A stretch of 16,530 bases of DNA from Zarea fungicola. Taxonomy: Eukaryota; Ascomycota; Sordariomycetes; Hypocreales; Cordycipitaceae. The translations under genes were made by a program, and so were the position numbers. Location: NCBI GenBank assembly GCA_900169235.1, contig FWCC01000535.1, positions 4,552 through 21,081 of the forward strand, written 5' to 3'. Shown piece after piece: positions 9,593 to 16,530 of this stretch (positions are counted from its first letter, which is position 1; every line of letters starts with the position of its first letter). The notes beneath the pieces are model-generated. The model made no database searches. It saw nothing but the letters and a program-made list of their open reading frames with translations, and had not been told where the DNA came from.

Positions 9593-10123
9593 TCAAGGAC
9601 ATGAGTTATATTCTAATTGTTTTGCTTTCTTCTGGAAGAAAAGGTCAAAGAAAGCCATCTTGCCCAGAGGAACACCCTCATTGCGCATGATATTGTAGAC
9701 AGTAGTGAGATGGAAGTACAGGGTGGGGGTAATGTAGCCAGTGATGTAGGTGCGGCCGGTCATTTCTGCCTCCTCGCCAGGAAGAAGGCCAATCGTGAGC
9801 TTCTCACCGTCGCGAGTGTTGACGGTATCCTTGTCGCACTTCTCGAGGGCTACGCGGGCCTGCTCAATGCGGGCCTGAAAGTCGGCAAAGGTCTTGAGGT
9901 TTTTCTGCTGGACACTGGGCTCCTGGCTGGTGAGGCCAGCAGCGACTTTAATGCAAAGGTCGGTGAGGATGAAGATCTGGGCACGGAGAGGTAGCATGTC
10001 CTCGTAGATGCGGGCATCGGGGAGGGAAGCAGAGTTGGGGTGGGCTTCGCCCTTATTGAGGACAGCAGACAGGCTGTCGAGGACGTCGAGGGCCAGACCA
10101 ATGGAGAGGTCGTAGAAGCTCAT
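9593..10123 (-). CDS. DUF1993 family protein, single exon
   Basis: The product is 176 aa with no intron. Family resemblance is strong: an N-terminal MSFYDLSIGLALDVLDSLS segment; the LPDARIYEDMLPLRAQIF block (about 34-51), where the family has a conserved Met-Leu-Pro; the TFADFQARI helix; and the C-terminal TYITGYITPTLYFHLTTVY followed by NEGVPLGKMAF. The fold is expected to be a DinB/YfiT-like four-helix bundle. The biochemical role of DUF1993 proteins is not established to my knowledge. No signal peptide or membrane segment is visible, so it is probably cytosolic. It stands alone in a repeat-rich stretch; no shared promoter element with the hydrolase or transporter was seen. The ATG at 10123 gives the standard family start. 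Confidence 0.88.
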   Translation of the reverse strand: MSFYDLSIGLALDVLDSLSAVLNKGEAHPNSASLPDARIYEDMLPLRAQIFILTDLCIKVAAGLTSQEPSVQQKNLKTFADFQARIEQARVALEKCDKDTVNTRDGEKLTIGLLPGEEAEMTGRTYITGYITPTLYFHLTTVYNIMRNEGVPLGKMAFFDLFFQKKAKQLEYNSCP

Positions 10124-10434
10124 ATTGGTTTGACTTCAAGTCAGGGCGTATGGATATGTACGGGTTGTTGATTTGGTAAGTGTAACATGACATCCTGAAA
10201 TGATGCAAGCGAATAAGCCGAGGGTTTTAAAGGAATAGCCCCGGTCTGAGACAAGAGGATGCTGTCCCTGCACCAACTCCACCACTCTAGGACCCACGTC
10301 AGCGAAACTCGTTCTATTGAAGTGCGTTGCGCATCACAAGAAGGCTACGCGGTATGACTGCCGTAAACCAATCAAGCAGATAATAGTCAAAGGAAGAAGT
10401 AGGATATGCGACTCGTTATATAGTTAAATTTGCC

Positions 10435-10443
10435 TATATAAAG
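10435..10443 (+). promoter_or_regulatory. TATA-like element
   Basis: TATATAAAG lies 36 bases before the small open frame at 10479. The sequence is a good TATA match, but with so little spacing any 5' leader would be only a few bases. It may be fortuitous in an AT-rich spacer. Confidence 0.3.
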
Positions 10444-10478
10444 AGGCAGATTTCACCACTAGGCTTTTACCTCTAAAG

Positions 10479-10640
10479 ATGAACAAGAACAGACTGAAGC
10501 TGTTTTGTTTTTTTGTCTCTCTAAACTGCTGCGCAGTGATGGCTACTATAACCCACCCACCCGTTCGTTATCTGACGAGTGAACATTTATCCGTCCGCTG
10601 GTTGAGTGTCAATATCTTCCGCTCGTCGGCTGTTCATTGA
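10479..10640 (+). CDS. Possible 53-residue small protein, tail from a repeat
   Basis: The frame begins MNKNRLKLFCFFVSLNCCAV: basic residues followed by a hydrophobic Cys/Phe-rich core, like a secretion signal. A TATA-like element lies just upstream. From about residue 19 the frame runs into the sequence interpreted as a transposon end (from 10534), so the downstream half may not be original coding sequence. I recognise no family. It could be the 5' remnant of a secreted protein gene cut by an insertion, or chance. Confidence 0.2.
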   Translation: MNKNRLKLFCFFVSLNCCAVMATITHPPVRYLTSEHLSVRWLSVNIFRSSAVH

Positions 10641-10810
10641 GCGGAAATTTGGTCGGCCCTCATGTACGGATACTTCATCCTAGCGGGTGAAGGCTTTGCT
10701 TAGCGCTGGTGCATTTGATACTGTTGCGCGGACCAGAGCGGCAATAAAGCAACTGTTTTAGCTCTTCAAAGAAGATGAGAAGAAAGTGCTAAAGTCGACC
10801 AAGCTGTCAT
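10534..10810 (+). mobile_element. Possible hAT-type transposon end, degenerate
   Basis: The segment starts CAGTGATGG, which matches the usual hAT terminal start CAGTGRTGG. It continues with CCCACCCACCCG and several GAGTGAAC / GGTTGAGTG / GGGTGAAG motifs like subterminal repeats. Downstream, a plus frame reads AFDTVARTRAAIKQLF, a stop, then KEDEKKVLKSTKL. This could be a decayed N-terminal coding part, but I cannot assign it. No matching CCATCACTG end was seen downstream and no 8-base target duplication could be set. The right limit is a guess. Confidence 0.3.
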
Positions 10811-12560
10811 GACAACGGGAGACTAAAACGACAAATTACTCGCCGTTTCCCCATGTTAAAGTGCCGGAATTACCAGCCACCATTACTCACATGGGGTCCA
10901 CGTCCTAGTGCCGACTACTGAGGACCTTCATCTGAACAAAAATGTCCGCCCCTTGAGCCCGGCAGGCGGAACTTTTGCTCCACAGCTGGGAAGCTTGACA
11001 AATCAATATTATTTTATACAATACGACCGCTGAAATAATGTTGGCGTGTGACTTCCACCAGCAGAAGTAATGTATAATAAACACCAAGAAAAAAACAATT
11101 TTCAACAAAAAGATATAATATATAACTATTTTCTAACTAGAGAGCCTTTTTCCGTAGTGTGTTAGGGCAGGACTGCTACGTCTGTTGACCTCTGCTGAAT
11201 TGAGGTCATCGTCAAGGAGAACAGCTGGGTACCGGGGTAGGCTAGTAACTGTACTGCGGACACACGCAACCTCCAAATTCGTAATTTTGAGTGGGAGGGG
11301 TGCAGTCAAGAGAGGAATTACAATAGGGATCGTACGATCAACCTAAATTGAAGCCTCTCTGAGGCTCATGGTAGCACATATTTAGCACCAAAGGAAGCGT
11401 ATTAAGCCATTGCCCACAGCGGCGGTCGAATGATCAGCATACAGATATTTAGGATTGAACAAATAAAATATATTGAAAGGCAAAGAATGGATGATGTAGC
11501 CCTAATAGCAAAGGCGGGCTGTCAGACTATTTATATGTGTGGTGGTTTTGGTCAGCCTGCGTGGCTGTAGTGCGGAGGCCCAGCACACTGTGAGATCCCG
11601 GTTAGCTCCGCCGTGTGGCGTACCATCCATCCAGGCCTAGGGTTATGGCATTAGATGTAGTTAAGCTATAACTAAAGTAATAATGTAAAAGGGAAGTTAT
11701 GTATATATAGCTGAAACCTATAGTAGGCGTACTATAGCAGCCTTAAGGATAAGACAAATAAGGAGGAGGATTATATTATAAATATAATAAAGTAAGATAG
11801 CTAACTAAAGGACAGCTGTCACATGTAGAGGCCACAAATGAATGGCTCCAGGTCACTAGTTAGAGTCAATCAACAATCATCACTTTTCTGCTTCTTGCTG
11901 CATATATTGACAGTGAGGAAGGTAGTAATCACGAACCCTGCTGGCTATCTAATAGTTAAGAGCAGTGTATTCTAGCGGTAGCCCCCTTAGACTTGATTTC
12001 CGTCAAGTCATAACGAGAGGATCNNGAGCATACCCCAACTGTGACTTGTGTTGATCAAGCCATCGTTACACTAGGCCGCCATACCTGGCCGTCTCAGCTG
12101 GATGCGCCTCACTTAGTTTCTTCGTTTGTAACACCGTGCCATTAATACTTGCAAAGTCCTGGATAATGAAACTTAATGATGGAAATGCTCTGGCCAGAAC
12201 AACGCAGGCCGGGCCTGAAGACCCTCCAACCTAGACGAGTGAGCTCTTGGACGCGTAACTGCAAATTGTAAAGGTAAGGGAAAGTATAAATGAATGCCAT
12301 TGGGCTACAGAGCAAGGGTTTAGGGCTACTGAAGCGATTCTAGCAACAATAGTAAGCGTAATAGCAGTATATATGGCTTCCGGGCCACGGACAAGCCGTT
12401 TATTATGCTAGGCAGCCCAAGTTGAATTAGCTGAGCTTAGATGGTAGCTCAGGATGTATTTTAGGTGTAGCCTTAGTCTAGCTTTGGTTAATGCAGTATG
12501 GCTGAAGTTCCTCCTTGAGAGAGGAAACTAGGGTAGGGGTTTTTGGAAACTTACTACATC
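10811..12560. other. Repeat-like AT-rich spacer, no gene seen
   Basis: No convincing open frame lies on either strand. Stretches such as 11640-11815 are dense in TA and AA with many stops in all frames. That resembles decayed (possibly RIP-mutated) repeat DNA. A small stem (TGACCTC at 11186-11192 with GAGGTCA at 11202-11208) is present. Two undetermined bases are at 12024-12025. No tRNA was recognised. Confidence 0.5.
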
Positions 12561-12772
12561 TGTAACTAAATGATGAAAAAGTGACCGCCGCTCATCCGTC
12601 GCCCCTCTCTCTGAATCGCTTTTTAGGCCGAATTACGGAGCCAAACTAGCCTCTTAATTAACCCGTGGGCTGACGTATGTCTATTTCTTATCCTCATTGG
12701 TTTGGATTATGTAGATCGCACTGTAAGCCCCGTCATCTACTAGTACGTTTGCGACCTAAAATCACTTGTGCC
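12561..12772 (+). repeat. Diverged direct repeat, copy B
   Basis: Second copy of the repeat at 8176-8392, in the same orientation. The 74-codon plus frame starting inside it at 12677 is not preserved in copy A beyond about 27 codons, so coding is not supported. Differences from copy A include changes in both directions, so neither copy is simply a C-to-T mutated version of the other. Confidence 0.7.
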
Positions 12773-13010
12773 TTTGTACCGGCTCCGGCAGTTTTTACCG
12801 TGCGAAATATTCTTTATTTCCATTATTGGGTAACTTACTATAGCACGGGGTTTGTCCACCCCAAGATTCTTTGCACGTTTTATGGGTATACCGGAACATG
12901 ATAATTATAGCGAGTCATATATTGTCTCCGTGCCGGCCATAGCTTTCTAACTGCCCAATTTGAAGGTCAATACATCACTCCAGATTGGCAAGGTACGTGA
13001 GTATAGTATG

Positions 13011-13029
13011 GTAGCCCCACGTGGGCTAC
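13011..13029. repeat. Short inverted repeat around an E-box
   Basis: GTAGCCC (13011-13017) and GGGCTAC (13023-13029) are perfect 7-base arms separated by CACGT. The centre overlaps CACGTG. It lies just before the first gene-fragment copy. Confidence 0.6.
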
Positions 13030-13061
13030 AGCATAGACGGGAACGCCGCGAGCTTGCCTAG

Positions 13062-13262
13062 GAGAGAATCCCAGCTACTTCTTCAGACCCCCTTATCACC
13101 GAGGCATCACCATGGCCTGAAGCCAGCCGCATTAGAAAGCCAGAACTCATCCCCTGCTTGTAGCACATCAGACAGCGCTGGGAAAGTCGGTCTGAATTGC
13201 CGAGAAGCCGAAGGAGTCCTGAGATACGTCTCACCGATTTTGAGGATTGGCTAACCAATTAG
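13062..13262 (+). pseudogene. C-terminal gene fragment, copy 1, with in-frame stop
   Basis: In the frame ending at TAG 13260-13262 the last residues read PEIRLTDFEDWLTN. The opposite-strand fragment ends PNIRLTDFEDRLTK. The stop codon itself is kept (TAG versus TAA), as are the 13 bases after it. Upstream, this copy has TAG at 13161-13163 and another at 13059, so it is not functional as it stands. Weak similarity to the other copy may go back to a Ser-Ser-Asp segment near 13080. The family is not recognised. Confidence 0.5.
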
Positions 13263-13275
13263 GCTCTTTTAGGCA
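13218..13275 (+). repeat. Left arm of 58-base inverted repeat
   Basis: It matches the reverse complement of 13540-13597 with six mismatches in 58 bases. The arm spans the last 14 codons, the stop and 13 further bases of gene-fragment copy 1. The spacer between the arms is 264 bases, AT rich, with no gene. Confidence 0.85.
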
Positions 13276-13539
13276 GTGATCTTCCAGTTATACAAGATAT
13301 ACTATCAGCATTATCTCTTAACCATAGCATCACTATGTCTCACAAAAAAATACAAATCTGAGCCCAACTATTAATGTATCTATTAGTGACTCTACTCGAC
13401 TTATTTTTATTTTTTTATTTTCATATTGCTTTTAGATGTAATCTAGTAGCCTATTGAGAGTCTGCTATCAGTAAATGATAGAACTACCGAATGATCTACC
13501 GGCAACTCTGGCTCATTGAGTAGCTGAAAATGGGGCGAT

Positions 13540-13597
13540 TGCCTAAAAGAGCTTATTTGGTTAGCCTATCCTCAAAATCGGTGAGGCGTATGTTAGG
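13540..13597 (-). repeat. Right arm of 58-base inverted repeat
   Basis: Reverse-complement partner of 13218-13275. It holds the last codons, stop and first 3' bases of gene-fragment copy 2 on the minus strand. Confidence 0.85.
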
Positions 13598-14050
13598 CCA
13601 GCCGAACTGGTTCAATTTTAACTCCCAATCAGGAAAGCGGCAAGGAACGCGGCCCGAATCCTTAATGGGGGCCATTACGGAGTTCTCTGCTCCTTCTAAA
13701 TCGGAGCTTGATCTATACGGCGAAAGTACAAGTTGCCGGTGGCCTAGAACTTCTCTAGTGCAGAGTGCTAGACCGTTGTGTTCTATAAGCCTCAAAAGCG
13801 GCCCTTCTGTTTCATCACTTTCACCAATCGCGGTCAAGGTCTGGGTGCTTACGCCAATCTCAGAGATTTCTGTTGTGGAACCAATTTGCCATATCCGCTT
13901 ATGTCCGTCATATTTCGACTTCCAGAAAACTCTTCTTGGTAATCCACTAGACAAAAATGGCATAGCGGGTTGGGGAGCACATTTGTTGAAAAAAAGGTGC
14001 GTGGCATGCAATGGCGAAGGAGTCAGGGGGCTGATATGTTCGAATTGCAA
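13553..14050 (-). pseudogene. C-terminal gene fragment, copy 2, truncated at its 5' end
   Basis: The minus frame is open for about 165 codons and ends IRLTDFEDRLTK then TAA. A TGA lies just upstream of the open stretch with no ATG between; the first ATG gives only MPFLSSGLPRRVFW onward. It therefore looks like the 3' part of a longer gene. Visible text includes KSKYDGHKRIWQIGS and VLGHRQLVLSPYRSSSDLEG. I do not recognise the family. The reading strand is chosen because the C-terminus and stop are conserved in copy 1. The equally long plus-strand frame (13530-14063) is taken as its shadow. Confidence 0.45.
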
Positions 14051-14626
14051 CCTTCGAGACTGATATCATCGTTTTTGAACCTTGAATTTACTTATCAAAT
14101 TTGAAATGTTCATTTCTGCGACAGTGATACAGCTTGGTCCTTTCCATGGAATTGAATAGTCCCTTTACTGCCGCGGCTTCCCCAGGCTACACTTGTGCTT
14201 CTAGGGAATCCATTTAGTGGCGACACTACTAGCTCACATTGCGCTAGTTGATTTCAAATTGTAACTAGATATTGACCGCAGAAAGCAGCTAGTGTCGACG
14301 TATCCACAGGACGGCTTTGAATCCCCTGCCGGTGATGCTGCCAGTCGTTGTTAGTATACTAGGCTGATTGTGTAAGCTGCCTTTCGTCTATTCGTCTATT
14401 CGGCCTCTATATTCCAGGGGACGTTGGTAACTGCTCACTATGTATGTTTACCTTGTAATATGAGCGGGATTTTGATATATGACATGTGTGGGGTGGAAGA
14501 AGTCATCCGATGCCAGTTCATGAAGCCAAGCGACAATAAATAGAGACTTCCATTCACCTTTTTTTCACCCTCATTCAAGACAAGATCATCTCCAAAGTTG
14601 CCAATCCTCGGAGAGGAAAAAGGAAC
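14051..14626. other. Spacer and promoter region of the amidohydrolase
   Basis: No gene is seen. It contains the nested inverted repeat at 14221-14297, a 9-base tandem around 14390 (TTCGTCTAT twice) and a TATA-like AATAAATA near 14535. The bases just before ATG 14627 are A/G rich, as is common at fungal starts. Confidence 0.5.
14221..14297. repeat. Nested inverted repeat
   Basis: The outer arms are CGACACTACTAGCT (14221-14234) and AGCTAGTGTCG (14287-14297). They pair over 11 bases with three extra bases in the left arm. The inner arms are CTAGTT (14244-14249) and AACTAG (14263-14268), which are perfect. The whole could fold as a stem with an inner hairpin. Confidence 0.55.
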
Positions 14627-16174
14627 ATGATTTACACGCAGCTTTTCTCCTTGCTGTTCCTTGCTCGCAGCAGTTTAGCTGCAGACTTGAGCAACCTCCC
14701 CGCGCTCCTGAAAACTATTTCAAGCGACATTTATCCCGATCTCAAGGAAATTGCTGTCGACATATGGGAACATCCTGAGATTGGCCTCGCGGAACACTAT
14801 GCTCATGACCGCATTGTCAGCTACTTTACGACCGAGAAAGCAGGGGAATGGAATGTGACGCCCCACGCACACGGGATGCCCACGGCATGGCAACTGGATT
14901 TCGAGCACAGACCTGCGGGAACTCCTCCTTCGGCGGAAATTCCTGTTATCGGTATCCTGGCAGAGTACGATGCGCTGGTCCACATTGATCATGCATGCGG
15001 CCACAATCACATTTGTCTCAACAGCTTATCGTTGGCGGGCCTGGTTAGACAGGCCGTCATCGATCTCGACTTACCTGTGCACCTGACGGTTGTAGGCTGC
15101 CCTGACGAAGAAAACGGCGCGGGCAAATATACTCTCCTAGAAGCAGGTGCCTTTGATGTTAGCTCAATTTGGATTTTTGCGCACCCCACCAACGCCAATG
15201 GTGTTGTCGCCATGGACGCCCGTCTCAATGTCGTGGCTAAATTTAATGGAGCGTCCCATACGGAGGCCGTCGGCAAAGCCTACCAGGCCATGCTCCAGGT
15301 CCGAGACATAGATTCTGCCCACAAATGGCCTGGCACATCCTCAACGGTGACCCCCGTTGAGGACGTGGGGCCGTTCATCTGCAACGTGGTCCAGGACAAC
15401 TTGTCCCTTGGCATCAAGGGCTCTTCTTTGAGCACTGTAAACGCAACTATTGAGTCGCTTCTCGCTACGAAGACGTACCCAAACGTGTCATGTACTGCTT
15501 TACCTGATCTGGCCATGACAGCCGGTGTCAACCTGACCTGCACAGGTATTGGTGGTCATGCATCGGCGGATACCAACGGTCCACTCGTTGCCTTTATTGA
15601 GACCTACCGGGCACTTTCAACCTCTTCTTCGGTATCCTTCTATCTCCCAGGAAACACTACTCACTCTGAGCTCGATGTCACGTTCGACCTGAGGACTCGT
15701 TACACCGTCGACATGCCAACCTTTGGCAATGCCGTGGTTGCTGCAATTGGCCCACTTGCGTCGTCCACATCGACTGATGTTCTGTACCCGAGCCTTGAAA
15801 TTACGCCCATCTTGCCTCAGATGCTCATTGACCTCGTAGCTCTGCCCGACTATGGGTCCCAGAAGGGCTGGCTCGATGGAGGCTTCTCAGCCGCCAGTAC
15901 TGATGCCGGTTGGGTCCAGGGTGCTACTGTTGACAACACCACCCCTGCCCTCCTTCGATCTGATCGGGTTCTGTTCCAGCCATTCTGGGATCTGTGCGAC
16001 CATAGCACCACTCTGTGTGCCAACAACCACGAAGACCTGTACCGCTTGGTCGCGAATACAGATTATTCGTACCAGCGAACTGAAATTATGGCCCGCGCCA
16101 TGGCTCATCTTACTATTGAACTCATCAACAATGGAACTCTCCTGTCAGATGTCACTGCAATTACCCGCGCGTAG
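14627..16174 (+). CDS. Secreted M20 family amidohydrolase/peptidase, single exon
   Basis: The product is 515 aa with no intron. An N-terminal signal peptide is clear: MIYTQLFSLLFLARSSLAA, cleavage near 18-19. Family motifs of the M20 zinc hydrolases (ACY1L2/AbgA-like branch) run in order: WEHPEIGLAE (47-56), ILAEYDAL then DHACGHN (121-127, metal ligands), PDEENGAGKYTLLEAGAFD with the catalytic Glu pair (161-162), AHPTN (185-189), the dimerisation/lid-type GIGGHAS (306-312), HSELDVTFDLRTRYT (346-360) and STDAGWV (424-430). The enzyme is expected to cleave amide bonds of small acyl-amino acids or dipeptides outside the cell. At least seven N-x-S/T sequons fit a glycosylated secreted protein. 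The C-terminal stretch that usually carries the last metal ligand is divergent and could not be confirmed. Substrate unknown; no clear tie to the left-hand genes. Confidence 0.9.
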   Translation: MIYTQLFSLLFLARSSLAADLSNLPALLKTISSDIYPDLKEIAVDIWEHPEIGLAEHYAHDRIVSYFTTEKAGEWNVTPHAHGMPTAWQLDFEHRPAGTPPSAEIPVIGILAEYDALVHIDHACGHNHICLNSLSLAGLVRQAVIDLDLPVHLTVVGCPDEENGAGKYTLLEAGAFDVSSIWIFAHPTNANGVVAMDARLNVVAKFNGASHTEAVGKAYQAMLQVRDIDSAHKWPGTSSTVTPVEDVGPFICNVVQDNLSLGIKGSSLSTVNATIESLLATKTYPNVSCTALPDLAMTAGVNLTCTGIGGHASADTNGPLVAFIETYRALSTSSSVSFYLPGNTTHSELDVTFDLRTRYTVDMPTFGNAVVAAIGPLASSTSTDVLYPSLEITPILPQMLIDLVALPDYGSQKGWLDGGFSAASTDAGWVQGATVDNTTPALLRSDRVLFQPFWDLCDHSTTLCANNHEDLYRLVANTDYSYQRTEIMARAMAHLTIELINNGTLLSDVTAITRA

Positions 16175-16530
16175 ATTTAGGTTGAAACAAACCAGGATGC
16201 CATTTGCGGAATAGCTGCAAATACAATACGGGCCAAGTCACTGATTCTATGGTACTTTGACAGGCGCAGACGGAAAACTGGCTCGAAGTTTAGACTCTGC
16301 AATTAAATCTCTCGCAAGATAGAAAAGAGATGGACATTTAATTACTTAACATCCGGAGGAAACAGAGAGCTTTTCTTTACGGTAGTTTCTATCTACAATG
16401 CGTGTGTCTTGCATAGAATTATGCAAAAATGTCACGTAGAACAGGAATTACACATAGATATTAGAGAGTTAATTGGCTAAGAAAAGGAGGTATAGAGGGA
16501 CTATATAAAGATACACCCTAATAGGGTGGC
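16175..16530. other. 3' region, no gene seen
   Basis: This is the downstream region of the amidohydrolase. A TATA-like TATATAAAG at 16502-16510 and a small palindrome CACCCT-AAT-AGGGTG at 16514-16528 lie at the very end. They could belong to a promoter of a plus-strand gene beyond the window, but this is speculative. Confidence 0.4.

Noticed and set aside
9617..9994. 125-codon plus frame
   Set aside because: Antisense shadow of the DUF1993 gene.
11940..12060. Possible tRNA-like segment
   Set aside because: No proper B box (GGTTCGANNCC) or cloverleaf could be drawn.
8176..12772. Reading the direct repeat pair as LTRs of one retroelement
   Set aside because: No reverse transcriptase, integrase or primer-binding site lies between them, and the enclosed DNA contains a cellular DUF1993 gene on the minus strand.
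12677..12901. 74-codon plus frame beginning inside repeat copy B
   Set aside because: The frame is not preserved in copy A, so it is probably not coding.
13530..14063. 177-codon plus frame
   Set aside because: Mirror of the minus fragment; the minus frame shares its C-terminus and stop with the second copy, the plus frame shares no comparable feature.

Overview
The window looks like nuclear DNA of a filamentous ascomycete (Pezizomycotina). Short GT-AG introns of 49 to 107 bases interrupt conserved protein families. There is a Zn(II)2Cys6 regulator, a fungal-type DHA1 transporter and a secreted enzyme, and no bacterial-style operons or ribosome binding sites. The species cannot be fixed from the sequence. 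Two undetermined bases sit at 12024-12025.

Left part (1-7.5 kb) is gene dense. A four-exon dienelactone hydrolase family gene (1179-2231, +) is convergent with a four-exon Zn(II)2Cys6 transcription factor (2473-4957, -). The factor is divergent from a four-exon major facilitator transporter (5796-7496, +). The shared regulator/transporter promoter holds a TATA box and two near-identical copies of a CGG-N5-CGG element in opposite orientation. All exon joins were worked out by hand; each keeps frame and restores family motifs.

Middle part (7.5-14.6 kb) is sparse and repeat rich. It holds one clear gene, a DUF1993 family protein (9593-10123, -), and a broken or unusually spliced small secreted protein (8631-9018, -). 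It also holds a diverged ~215-base direct repeat in two copies 4.4 kb apart, a possible hAT-type transposon end at 10534, and two tail-to-tail gene fragments with the same C-terminus (about 13062-13262, + and 13553-14050, -). Several small inverted repeats are also present. Stretches at 11.6-11.8 kb are very AT rich and look like decayed repeat DNA.

Right part (14.6-16.2 kb) is one intact intronless gene for a secreted, probably N-glycosylated M20 family amidohydrolase.

Functionally, hydrolase, pathway-type regulator and exporter side by side resemble a small fungal catabolic or detoxification cluster. Whether the DUF1993 protein and the secreted amidohydrolase belong to it is uncertain, because repeat-rich DNA separates them. 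The co-function is inference from gene content only.
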